Both the position numbers and the translations under genes were made by a program. Under the pieces are notes generated by a model. That model had not been told where the DNA came from. It did not search any database and saw only the letters and a program-made list of their open reading frames with translations. Below, piece by piece: positions 28,554-37,418 of a stretch of DNA of 64,000 nucleotides. Within the stretch, counting starts at the first letter, position 1. The number at the start of each line of letters is the position of its first letter. The DNA comes from Saccharopolyspora spinosa NRRL 18395 (GTDB taxonomy: Bacteria > Actinomycetota > Actinomycetes > Mycobacteriales > Pseudonocardiaceae), in NCBI RefSeq assembly GCF_000194155.1, contig NZ_GL877878.1, positions 2,606,783 to 2,670,782 on the forward strand, written 5' to 3'.

Positions 28554-29069
28554 TCAGCTACCGGAAGAGGGCGAGATTTCCCGGACGAAGCAAACCCGGT
28601 CGTGCCCGCGCCCGTCGTAATCGCGGTGCACCGGAATCCCGTCAATTTCGGTGTCGCCGGGAACGAGCTCGAACCCCATGCGCCGGTGAAACGCGATAGA
28701 ACCGGTGTTGGCCGGGGAGGTGATGCAGCGGACCCGGCTGCGCCCGGCGCAGGACGCGGTATCGAAGAATTCGGCGTACAACCGGCGCGCGAGCCCGCCC
28801 CGGCGCAGCGCCGGATCGACACCGACGAAGTGGATGTAGGCGTCCTCGGGGCGGTCGGCGGACAGAAATCCGATCAGGAATCCCGCCATTTCACCACCCC
28901 GCTCGGTCACGAGGCTCGTACCGGAGAAATGCTGCAAGAACAACCGTGGCGCCAACAAGGACAATTCGCGGGCTGCGGCCGGACTTCTGGAATCCGTCCA
29001 CCACGACTCGATCGCCGCCACAATCCGAGGATGGTCGGTCTCTTCGGCCTGGCGCAACTCATCGGGCAT
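28554..29069 (-). CDS. GNAT-family N-acetyltransferase
   Basis: The 171-residue protein has the acetyl-CoA binding motif in VGVDPALRRGGLARRLYAEFFDTA and the following ANTGSIAFHRRMGFELVPG, both typical of GNAT enzymes. It likely acetylates a small molecule or peptide amine; the substrate is unknown. ATG 29069 has AAGGGTGG upstream. It lies 22 bases after the glnE stop in the same direction, so it is probably co-transcribed with glnE. Confidence 0.85.
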   Translation of the reverse strand: MPDELRQAEETDHPRIVAAIESWWTDSRSPAAARELSLLAPRLFLQHFSGTSLVTERGGEMAGFLIGFLSADRPEDAYIHFVGVDPALRRGGLARRLYAEFFDTASCAGRSRVRCITSPANTGSIAFHRRMGFELVPGDTEIDGIPVHRDYDGRGHDRVCFVREISPSSGS

Positions 29070-29091
29070 GACACCACCCTTGGCGCAACGA

Positions 29092-32000
29092 TCAGGAACC
29101 ATAGAAGACCCGTTCCACGACGGTGCGAGCGCGCCGCGTCACCCGCAAGTAGTCGTCGACGACCTCACCGGCGTCCACTCCGGCCGGATAGCCCAACGCC
29201 GCCGCCACCGCGCTCAATTCCCGGATGTGCTTGGGAAGCTGGTCATCGGGCTTGCCGCGCACCAGCATCACCGCGTTGCGCACGCGCATCGCCAGCGTCC
29301 ACGCCTCGACGAGCTCATCGGTATCACTGGCCTCCAGCACACCGACCGAGGCTGCGGCGCCTAACCCGTCCACCGTCGATGTGGTTCGAAGTTCGGCGAA
29401 CTCGTGCGCATGCTGCAACTGAAGCAACTGAAGCGTCCACTCCACGTCGGCCAGGCCACCGCGCCCGAGCTTGGTGTGGGTGGCGGGATCGGCCCCCCGC
29501 GGCAACCGCTCTGAATCGACCCTCGCCTTGATCCGGCGGATCTCCCGGACCTTTGCCTCGTCCAGCCCGCCCTCCGGATAGCGGATCGGGTCGATGGCGC
29601 GGCAGAACCGCTGCCCCAGGTCGTGATCGCCCGCAACGACCCGCGCCCGCAGCAGGGCTTGCGCCTCCCATGCCTCGCCCCAACGCCGGTAGTACGCCTG
29701 GTAGGAGTCCAGGGTCCGCACCAGCGCGCCCTGCCGCCCCTCCGGCCGCAGGTCGATGTCGACCTCCAACGGCGGATCCTGGCTCGGTGCACCGAGCAAC
29801 CGGCGAACCTGCTCGACGACGGAAGTGGCGAACCGGACGGCAGCCCGCTCGTCGGCCCCGTCGATGGGTTCACACACGAACATCACGTCGGCATCGGAGC
29901 CATAACCCAGCTCGGCACCGCCCAGGCGTCCCATCCCGATCACGGCGATCCGCGCCGGGATCTCGTCTTCCGACCGGCTGGCCACGTCCCGCATGGACAC
30001 GTCCAACGCGGATTCCAGCACTGCGACCCAGATGTTCGACAGCGCCCGGAAAACGGTGGTCGGTTCCATTAGGCCGAGCAGGTCACCGCAAGCGATGCGC
30101 AGCAGTTCGTGCCGCCGCAATGAACGCGCCGCGGATACCGCCCGCTGCGGCTCCGAGTACCGCGCCACCGCGCTGCGCAACGATGCTGCTGCCTCCATCG
30201 GATCGCGCTCGGCGAGTGCTGCGGTATCCGAAAGCAGTCGCAGCACTTCCGGCGCCCGCACCAGCAATTCCGGAACCAGTTTCGAAGTGCCCAGCAGCTG
30301 GGCCAGCCGTTCGGCGACCACGCCCTCGTCCCGCAGCAACCGCAGGTACCAAGGGGTTTCGGCCAACGCCTCCGACACCTTGCGGTAGGCGAGCAGCCCG
30401 CCATCGGGATCCGGCGTGTTCGCCAGCAGATCCAACAACATCGGCAGCAAAGTGCCCTGGATGCTGGCCCGCCGCGACACCCCGGACGTCAACGCCCCGA
30501 TGTGCCGCAACGCCCCTTCCGGGGAGGTGTAGCCGAGCGCGGCCAGTCGCTCGACGGCGGCCGAGGTGGTCAACCGCAGTGCCGCGGTGGGGACCTTCGC
30601 GACCGCTTCCAGCAGCGGGCGGTAGAAGAGCTTCTCGTGCAGGCGGCGAACCCTGTTGCCGTGCCTGCGGAACTCCGCGACCAAAGCCTGTGCCGCGGTG
30701 TTCCGGCCGCTGGAGCGAAGGCCGACCGCGCGGGCGAGCACGGTCAGCGCGTCGGTGTCGTCGAAGGGCGGGAACAGATGGGTGCGGCGCAGCTGTCGCA
30801 GCTGTAGCCGGTGCTCCACGGTGCGCAGGAAGCGGTAGGAGTCCACCAGGTCTGCGGCGTCGGTGCGGGCCACGTATCCGCCCTCGCCCAACGCCAGCAA
30901 AGCATCCAATGTGGACTTCGAACGGAGCGAGTCGTCGCTGCGACCGTGCACCATTTGCAGCAACTGCACGGCGAACTCGACGTCCCGCAAGCCCCCGCGG
31001 CCGAGCTTCAGCTCGCGCTCGACCAACTCCGACGGAACGTGGTCCTCGACCCGCCGCCGCATCGACCGCACATCCGAGACGAAACCCTCGCGCTCCGCAG
31101 CGGTCCACACCAGCGGCTGCACCGCTTCGAGGTAGCGGGCACCGAGCTCCTCGTCCCCGGCCACCGGGCGCGCCTTCAACAACGCCTGGAACTCCCAGGT
31201 TCGGGCCCACCGCCGGTAGTAGCTGAGGTGGCCATCAAGCGTCCGCACCAAGGCCCCGGCCTTGCCCTCCGGGCGCAGCGCTGCATCGACCTCGAAGAAC
31301 GCTGGGCTCGCCACACGCATCATGAGGCTGGCCAACCGTGTCGCGGCCGGGATGTCCGACTCGCTGTCGGCGACGAACACGACGTCGACGTCGCTGACGT
31401 AATTCAGCTCCTGCCCACCGCACTTGCCCATCGCTATCACCGCGAGGACCGGCACCTCGTCCACGCCGGACCGCTTCAGCTCCGCGACGGCGACCGCCAG
31501 CGCCGCCCGCAGCGCCGCGACCGCCACGTCGGACAGGTCGGCAGCAACGCCCTCATACGACATCGTCGGCAACGACGGCTCCGCAACGCTAGCCATGTCG
31601 TTGCCGGCGACGTCCAGCAACAACCCCCGGTAGGTGCTCCGCAGAGCGCTAACCGCGTCGGGTCCGCGCAGCTCCGCAACCGGGCCTCCCGGTGTGCCCG
31701 GCACCCCGTCGCCGTCCGCTCCGACCGAAGCCAGCAGCACCGAAGTGCGCTCCTCCAGGGTGCTCGGCTGGACGGCATCCGACCGCAGCCGACGCCAGTC
31801 CGCCGGATTCGCCACCAGGTGATCGGCGAACGCCGTGGAATCGCCGAGCACACCGAACAAGCGCCCGCGCAGCCCCACGTCGTCCGCGAGTGCCTGCGAC
31901 AACTCCGTCCAGGCAGGGCCTGCGAACTCCTGGAAGCGGTCGATGGCGAGCAGCGCGAGATCCGGATCCGGTGCGCGGGAAAGCGCGGCGACGATCGGCT

Positions 32001-32133
32001 CCGCTTGCGCCGGGCCGGCATCCGACCACCAGCCGACTCGCCTCAGCTGGGCCTCGGCACGTGACGCGTCGCTGAACCCGTAACGCGCGGTGGACGGCAC
32101 CGAACCCGATCGGGACGAGTTGCTGTTCGCCAT
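29092..32133 (-). CDS. glnE: Bifunctional glutamine synthetase adenylyltransferase/deadenylase
   Basis: The 1,013-residue regulator adds AMP to, and removes it from, the GlnA tyrosine. It has two nucleotidyltransferase halves. The first is marked by GKCGGQELNYVSDVDVVFV (about residues 236-254), and the second by GMGRLGGAELGYGSDADVMFV (about 729-749), each with its catalytic Asp pair. ATG 32133 gives a length near the mycobacterial protein; the longer open frame upstream overlaps the amidotransferase gene and is not protein-like. Its substrate GlnA is encoded 2 kb away. Confidence 0.95.
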   Translation of the reverse strand: MANSNSSRSGSVPSTARYGFSDASRAEAQLRRVGWWSDAGPAQAEPIVAALSRAPDPDLALLAIDRFQEFAGPAWTELSQALADDVGLRGRLFGVLGDSTAFADHLVANPADWRRLRSDAVQPSTLEERTSVLLASVGADGDGVPGTPGGPVAELRGPDAVSALRSTYRGLLLDVAGNDMASVAEPSLPTMSYEGVAADLSDVAVAALRAALAVAVAELKRSGVDEVPVLAVIAMGKCGGQELNYVSDVDVVFVADSESDIPAATRLASLMMRVASPAFFEVDAALRPEGKAGALVRTLDGHLSYYRRWARTWEFQALLKARPVAGDEELGARYLEAVQPLVWTAAEREGFVSDVRSMRRRVEDHVPSELVERELKLGRGGLRDVEFAVQLLQMVHGRSDDSLRSKSTLDALLALGEGGYVARTDAADLVDSYRFLRTVEHRLQLRQLRRTHLFPPFDDTDALTVLARAVGLRSSGRNTAAQALVAEFRRHGNRVRRLHEKLFYRPLLEAVAKVPTAALRLTTSAAVERLAALGYTSPEGALRHIGALTSGVSRRASIQGTLLPMLLDLLANTPDPDGGLLAYRKVSEALAETPWYLRLLRDEGVVAERLAQLLGTSKLVPELLVRAPEVLRLLSDTAALAERDPMEAAASLRSAVARYSEPQRAVSAARSLRRHELLRIACGDLLGLMEPTTVFRALSNIWVAVLESALDVSMRDVASRSEDEIPARIAVIGMGRLGGAELGYGSDADVMFVCEPIDGADERAAVRFATSVVEQVRRLLGAPSQDPPLEVDIDLRPEGRQGALVRTLDSYQAYYRRWGEAWEAQALLRARVVAGDHDLGQRFCRAIDPIRYPEGGLDEAKVREIRRIKARVDSERLPRGADPATHTKLGRGGLADVEWTLQLLQLQHAHEFAELRTTSTVDGLGAAASVGVLEASDTDELVEAWTLAMRVRNAVMLVRGKPDDQLPKHIRELSAVAAALGYPAGVDAGEVVDDYLRVTRRARTVVERVFYGS

Positions 32134-32185
32134 GTCCGAACCGTAGTCCGCATCCGATGCCGGTGAAGACCCAACCTGACGACAA

Positions 32186-32938
32186 TCACGCCAGGGGCAA
32201 GAACCTGCTGGTACTGCGCTCCTCCGGGGGAGTGGCGACCATCCGCACGAAGCGTTCGGCGACCGGCTGCCACGTCTCGGCGAGATCGGCATGGAACTCC
32301 CGCAGGTGCTCGGGTTCCAGCTGCCCCGGACGGGCTGCGGCGGCGACATCCGGCGACAACCTGGCCCACTCCAACACCATTTCCGGGGTGGTCTCGATGT
32401 GGAACTGCAATCCGTACGCGCAGTCCCCGACCCGGAAGGCCTGGTTGTCGCACTTTGGCGAGGAAGCGAGCAGCCGCGCAGACGGCGGCAGGGCCGTGAT
32501 CTCGTCGGTGTGGAACTGCAACACGTCAGGCGTCAGCGGCGCTGGGCCGAGTAGCGGATCCTCGGCCGCGGCATCCCGCTTCGCCACCAACAGGGTGCCG
32601 ACCTCCGGCCCCTTCCGAGCGGCTCGAACCTGGCCACCGGTAGCGGCGGCGAGCAACTGCGCGCCCAAGCAGATCGCCAACACCGGAACTCGCTCGCCCA
32701 CGGCCTTGCTCAGCAACGCGCGAACGCCAGCCAGCCAAGGGTGTTCCGCGTCGTCGTACGCACCGATTTCACTGCCGAGCACGACCACGCCCTGATGGCC
32801 GTCGAAGCCGTCCGGGAGCTGCTGCTCCGACGGAAGCACAACGTCGAGTTCCGCACCCGCGGCGAGAAGCCATTCGCCGAGCTCGCCCGGGGAATCCAAC
32901 TTCGACGGCTGGACAACGAGAATCCGCACACCACCCAT
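32186..32938 (-). CDS. Class I glutamine amidotransferase-like protein
   Basis: The 250-residue stand-alone GATase has a complete triad: Cys90 in AICLGAQLL, His180 and Glu182 in LQFHIETTPE. Its partner synthase is not evident. Such orphan GATases include GuaA-like and PuuD-like relatives. ATG 32938 gives MGGVRILVVQPS. It lies just upstream of glnE (52 bases), so it may share its transcript. A possible link is glutamine or gamma-glutamyl metabolism with the neighbouring glutamine synthetase genes; this is only context. Confidence 0.85.
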   Translation of the reverse strand: MGGVRILVVQPSKLDSPGELGEWLLAAGAELDVVLPSEQQLPDGFDGHQGVVVLGSEIGAYDDAEHPWLAGVRALLSKAVGERVPVLAICLGAQLLAAATGGQVRAARKGPEVGTLLVAKRDAAAEDPLLGPAPLTPDVLQFHTDEITALPPSARLLASSPKCDNQAFRVGDCAYGLQFHIETTPEMVLEWARLSPDVAAAARPGQLEPEHLREFHADLAETWQPVAERFVRMVATPPEERSTSRFLPLA

Positions 32939-33016
32939 GCCTGTGAGGGTACGTGCCGGCAATCCGAACGCCCACCGACTTCTGCAGGCCGACCCGACGG
33001 ATCGCCTTGGAAATGG

Positions 33017-33057
33017 GAAGGGGCCCCTTCTTCCGGAATGGAAGAAGGGGCCCCTTC
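33017..33057 (-). terminator. Perfect 18-bp hairpin after the 5S-like sequence
   Basis: GAAGGGGCCCCTTCTTCC (33017-33034) and its complement (33040-33057) close a five-base loop. On the minus strand it follows the 5S-like sequence immediately, as an rRNA terminator would. The GATase gene starts beyond it. Confidence 0.8.
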
Positions 33058-33065
33058 AAATAGTG

Positions 33066-33160
33066 TGTCGGCGGTGTCTTACTCTCCCACACCCTGTCGA
33101 GTGCAGTACCATCAGCGCTGGGGAGCTTAGCTACCGGGGGAGCATTTCCTCTTCGCTTTC
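33066..33160 (-). rRNA. Orphan, degenerate 5S rRNA copy
   Basis: The minus strand reads AGCTAAGCTCCCCAGCGCTG, then ATGGTACTGCACTCGACAGG and GGGAGAGTAAGACACCGCCG, which is the 3' two thirds of an actinobacterial 5S rRNA. The 5' part keeps only AGCGAAGAGGAAA. The helix III/loop region between it and CCCGG is about 12-13 bases too short, and the 5' strand of helix I does not match the 3' end. No 16S or 23S genes are near. It therefore looks like a decayed copy that kept its terminator; automated rRNA finders may still call it. Confidence 0.55.
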
Positions 33161-33525
33161 TTGTGTCGGTAACTGTAGCAGGCGCTCATTTCGGCGTTTT
33201 CAGGGGGGTCAACCCCGCGCTGATCGCTCCGAAGATCGAGCCCGTTGCTTGAGTTATCAACGCGCCTCGTAGCCTTGACGTCTACTTGGCGACCGCTTTA
33301 CGTTACCCGGTGCACTTCGCGGTGTCAAACCGCGTGCCCCGGTTGGTGTGCGCTCCGCGGAGTTCGTTTCCGATCTCCGGGGCGCTCCCCAGGCCGTCCT
33401 CGTCAGGCTCTTGTGTCCTGTTTCGTCCGGCTTTCCATGCGGCGAAGGGAAAGTTACGCACACCCTACGTGAAAGTCAAATCGCCTGGTCAAACTCTTGA
33501 CGGCGCTCCTTCGGGGGATCTTGGG
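33161..33525. other. Gene-free stretch upstream of the 5S-like sequence
   Basis: No reading frame here has protein-like content and no tRNA or 23S remnant was recognised. Composition is somewhat more mixed than in neighbouring genes. It may hold the former 5S promoter or transcribed spacer, and the 3' side of the glycosyltransferase gene. Confidence 0.4.
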
Positions 33526-36500
33526 TCACTTCTGCTTCGGCCGCAGCCAGAGCTTCACGGTGCTCGCCGAACCCGCCGCGTCGATCGCTTCCAGCAGGTC
33601 AGAGGCGGTGACCGCATGGGTTCGGCCGATCGGGACCAGGTCGTAACCCCACGTGCCGAACTCCCTCAGCGCCGCCGCCGGATCGTCACCCAGCTGCCGG
33701 ATCGCATCCGGTGTGAAAGAGCACACGATCGAAGGACGGTCGCGGCGCAGGAGCCGGACCAGGCCACCGAGCACCCGATGCACACGCCCGCCCACGTCCA
33801 CGTGCACGACCGAGAGCTTCAGGCTTTGCAGCGCGTCGTGGTTCTCCAGCTCGCGGTCGAGCCGGACTCCGCGCACGGACGGCGCTTTCCCGCCATCCGC
33901 AGGGCTGACCGACAGCCCACCTGCGAGCGACGATTCGGCTGCTAATTGACAGGACCCGTCCCACGCCGCGCCTTCCACCACCACGAGCCGGTGGCCCCAT
34001 GCAGCGGGCACGTTGACTTCCACGTTGTGCTTGAGCAGTGCGCCGCTTCGCGGGCACGGTTCGACCGCGACGACCGCGCCGGTGTTGCCCAGCCTGTTCA
34101 GGACGCGCACGGTCTGGTAGCCCACGTAGGCACCGACATCCATGAATACGCCGTCAGGTTCTAGCAAGGAGTCGATCAGCGTCGACACGTCGACGTCCCA
34201 GTTGGGGTGCGACGACAGCCACGGGAGCATGAAGCTGTCGTCCGCCGGCAGTCGCAGCAGTCCGGCATCGCAGAGCACGGGCGTCGTCGTGCCGTCCCCA
34301 CCACCGGTGTTGCGCTCGTGCTCCCTCAGCAGGATGCGTTGCAGGACGTCGGTGCGCTGCAAGGCGTTCGCGGCATCGAGGGACGCTGCGCGCAGGCCCG
34401 CCTCAACCCCGCGATCACTTCCCTGGCTTTGCTCCAGGGAGTCCATTCGGTCGAGGATTCGCTCGACAGCTCCGGTCAGGCTATCCAGGCGTTCCGCCAG
34501 GGCGTCCACCCGTTGATCGCCGACCCCGCCGTCTTCGAGCTTCAGGAGCCTGCGGTGCTGTTCGGCCAGGTCCGCCCGGGCTCGGACCATGCCGTCGTCG
34601 GTGCCCAGCAGCTGGGCACCGAGCTGGTCCTGGCGGCGGATCAGCTGGACGAGTTCCGCCCGCATCGCCTCCAGGTCGCCTTCGCCGTCCGCCTCGTACT
34701 GGCGGCGGAGCAGTTCGGAGGCGGTCTGCTCGACGCCGTCGACCAGCGAGCGCATCACGTCGCGGATGTGCTCGTCGTAGTGGCTCAGCGCTTTGAGGAC
34801 GGCCTTGCGCAGCGCCGGTGCCATCGAGTTCCGGCTGCTCGCCCCCACCTCCGGCGTCCGGTGCAACGCGTGACGTGCCACCAGCAGCGGGCGCAGCGGG
34901 TCGTCGAACTGGCCGTGGCTGTCCCGCGACCACTTCGTGCGCCAGTTCCGGTAGGCCTGCTCGACGCGCTCGCGCAGGCGCGCGCCCGCCCGCGCGACGG
35001 TGTGCGCCGCAAGCAGGTTCTCCCTCGCTGCTGCGCCGAAAGCCGCCGTGCCTTCCGGGTCGTCGGCAGCGGCCCGCAGGAGTTCTGCGGCCGAGTCGAT
35101 GTCCGGTTCGCCAGGCCCCGTGCAGGGCACGAGGCGTGCCGCTTCGTCGCCGAAGAACTCGGCGACCGCGCCGTGCTCCCCCGCGATCACCGGAACTCCG
35201 TGCGCCGCCACTTCGAGTAGCCGCAGGACGTGGCCATCACCGGCTTCGCCGCGGTGCAGCGACACGAAGCCGTCCGATGCGGACAGCAGCGGATTGATGT
35301 CGAGGTCCTCTTCGACCAGCAGGATGCGGTGATCCGTCGCGGTCGCCAAGCGCAGGCGCTCGGCGGCCTCCGGGTGCTCGACCGCACCGACGACGCCGAC
35401 GAGCAGGCGCACCTCATCGCGTCCCGGGAATGCCGCCAGGAACGCGCTGACCACGCCCAGCGCGTTGTCCCCGCGCTCGGCCGCGTGGTCCACGAACGTT
35501 CCGAACACGAACTCGTCGGACAGCCCGAACCTGGCCCGTGCGCCCTTCCTGGTCGGCAAATCGACCCGGCTGCGCTCCGGTGCGGGCAGCGCGACGACCC
35601 GTGTCTTCGTGCCGCTCCGGCGGGCTGCGGCGCGGCCGCTCTCCGACAACGCCCAGGTCTCCGCCACGTCGACGGTGTCGGGGGTGCCGGTGTGGATGTC
35701 GATCACGTACCTGCCTGCGGGCACCGACAGGCCCGGTTCGCAGCGCAGGACGACCGGGTAGTACGCGGTATCGGCCGAGGGCAGCCCGGACGCTCCCACG
35801 GCGGTGCGCATCAGCTCTGCGAGTTGCCCGTCGCCGAGCACCGCGACACCGAGCTGATCGACAAGGGCCGCCCGGTTGTCGATCCTGCGGTGCACCGCCT
35901 CGGCGGGGACTCGGCCGCTGGCCACGCCGACGCCGACGCACCACTCGTGGAAGGCCTCAGCATTGCTGCCGAACGGGTCCGGGTAGTCGCACTGCAGGAT
36001 CGGGTCATCCGCCCACACGGCCGCGGTCCAGCGGGAGCCGCCGGCCGCGCGTTGCCTGCCGTCGGCCGGGACGCACGACCACTCCCGGAACTCCGCCAGC
36101 GGGCCATCCGGTTCGAAGGGGCTCGGCGGTGGTTCTCCATCCGCGAGCCAGGCGTCGAGGTACTCGCGTCGCAGCGTCTCGGGCAGCACGATGCCGTCGG
36201 GCAGGACGTCGAACGGGTGCGGCTGTTCGCGGGTGTATCCGGCTCCGACCAGCGCGTTCCGGTAGCCCGCGCACAGCCCGGCGAACGCCGGGTTCTCGGA
36301 GAGCAGTATCCGCGGCCGGTCGGCGTAGTCCGTGGACAGCAGCCAGGGCCGCTGCGGTTGGAAGCCGTCGAAATGGACACTGCGCAGCGCGGCGCCGTCC
36401 ACCGTGTGCCGACCGTCGCCCGCCACCACCAGCTCGCGCTGGGCCGCGTTCCACACCGACAGCCCCACACCGGGGTCGCGGATCACTTGGTGATCGACCA

Positions 36501-37218
36501 GCGCGGGCGCCCCGTCCAGCACCGGCGTCGCCGCGCCGGGGTCGGCGCGCAGCTGCTCCACCCACGTGGCGAGGAGCTGCTCGGCGCCCGGGCGGACGGC
36601 GAACGCGCTGGCGTCGAAGGTGCCCGATTCGGCGAGGTCGGAGGGGCTCGGGCGCAGGCCGTCCACGGCCAGCGGGCGCAGCACCCGCGGCACCAGGGCG
36701 ACCGGGCGCTCGTGGGTCAGGCCCGCGACGAGGTCGTCGAAGCGGCCGAAGATCTGCACAGCCGGTTCGAAGTACAGCACCGTCGAGCCGGACTTCAGCA
36801 GGTGCTGCAGGAACCTGGGGCGCAGCACGTTGCGCAACTGCTCCGCGGTGCAGCCCATCGCCAGCCGGGCGTACTCCTGCTCGTCGAGCCCGATGTCGGC
36901 GAAGGTCAGGCCGTCCGGCTCCGAACGGGCCGCGCCGGGCAGGTCGACCACGAGCAGCGCGAACTGCGCGTTCGGGTGGTGGCGGCGGAACGTTTCGCGT
37001 AAGACGCGGGCGGCCGGGAGCTGGTTGCGGCACGCGAGCGTGCAGCCGAGCAGGGTGCGGGCACCGAGGTTTTCCGGGGTTTCCGCCGGCCACTCCGGCT
37101 CGCCGAACAGCTTGGCCGATTGCGCCAGCACGCCGGACTGCAAGGTGGATTCCGCGGCGGCCTCGCCGTCGGAACTCCCGGCTGCCACGGGTTCGGGCTG
37201 CGCCTGCGAATCAGTCAC
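33526..37218 (-). CDS. Large glycosyltransferase-coiled-coil-FkbM methyltransferase fusion
   Basis: The 1,230-residue protein has four visible parts. Residues about 55-400 resemble a GT-A glycosyltransferase (TLACRNQLPAARVL, VLYFEPAVQIFGRFDDLV), with FEPAVQ where a DxD metal motif is usual. Residues about 540-790 resemble a GT4-type domain (GDGHVLRLLEVAAHGVPVIAG), with Asp where the first EX7E Glu is expected. Residues about 830-990 are charged and helical, probably coiled coil. Residues about 1010-1225 are an FkbM-type SAM methyltransferase with FMDVGAYVGYQTV at about 1025. It likely modifies a surface glycan, but no substrate is clear. It stands alone. Confidence 0.75.
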   Translation of the reverse strand: MTDSQAQPEPVAAGSSDGEAAAESTLQSGVLAQSAKLFGEPEWPAETPENLGARTLLGCTLACRNQLPAARVLRETFRRHHPNAQFALLVVDLPGAARSEPDGLTFADIGLDEQEYARLAMGCTAEQLRNVLRPRFLQHLLKSGSTVLYFEPAVQIFGRFDDLVAGLTHERPVALVPRVLRPLAVDGLRPSPSDLAESGTFDASAFAVRPGAEQLLATWVEQLRADPGAATPVLDGAPALVDHQVIRDPGVGLSVWNAAQRELVVAGDGRHTVDGAALRSVHFDGFQPQRPWLLSTDYADRPRILLSENPAFAGLCAGYRNALVGAGYTREQPHPFDVLPDGIVLPETLRREYLDAWLADGEPPPSPFEPDGPLAEFREWSCVPADGRQRAAGGSRWTAAVWADDPILQCDYPDPFGSNAEAFHEWCVGVGVASGRVPAEAVHRRIDNRAALVDQLGVAVLGDGQLAELMRTAVGASGLPSADTAYYPVVLRCEPGLSVPAGRYVIDIHTGTPDTVDVAETWALSESGRAAARRSGTKTRVVALPAPERSRVDLPTRKGARARFGLSDEFVFGTFVDHAAERGDNALGVVSAFLAAFPGRDEVRLLVGVVGAVEHPEAAERLRLATATDHRILLVEEDLDINPLLSASDGFVSLHRGEAGDGHVLRLLEVAAHGVPVIAGEHGAVAEFFGDEAARLVPCTGPGEPDIDSAAELLRAAADDPEGTAAFGAAARENLLAAHTVARAGARLRERVEQAYRNWRTKWSRDSHGQFDDPLRPLLVARHALHRTPEVGASSRNSMAPALRKAVLKALSHYDEHIRDVMRSLVDGVEQTASELLRRQYEADGEGDLEAMRAELVQLIRRQDQLGAQLLGTDDGMVRARADLAEQHRRLLKLEDGGVGDQRVDALAERLDSLTGAVERILDRMDSLEQSQGSDRGVEAGLRAASLDAANALQRTDVLQRILLREHERNTGGGDGTTTPVLCDAGLLRLPADDSFMLPWLSSHPNWDVDVSTLIDSLLEPDGVFMDVGAYVGYQTVRVLNRLGNTGAVVAVEPCPRSGALLKHNVEVNVPAAWGHRLVVVEGAAWDGSCQLAAESSLAGGLSVSPADGGKAPSVRGVRLDRELENHDALQSLKLSVVHVDVGGRVHRVLGGLVRLLRRDRPSIVCSFTPDAIRQLGDDPAAALREFGTWGYDLVPIGRTHAVTASDLLEAIDAAGSASTVKLWLRPKQK

Positions 37219-37418
37219 GGGCGAAACCTATCGCTCCACGCGCCACAGCGACACGCCCAACCCCATGAGTGCGCGGGCCGGGACGTGCCGCCTTAGCCCC
37301 CCGACCCCGATCGATGCGGACTGGGCGGGTGTTTTCGCACGTCAACGGCCGCGAGCACGTTGAGACGCGGCAGCGCCCCAACGTGCTCACGGGGCCTGAC
37401 CAGGCCGAACGCCCGGGC

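Noticed and set aside
35230-37002. A 590-residue open frame on the plus strand within the glycosyltransferase-methyltransferase gene
   Set aside because: The minus strand carries recognisable FkbM and glycosyltransferase motifs; the plus frame has none.
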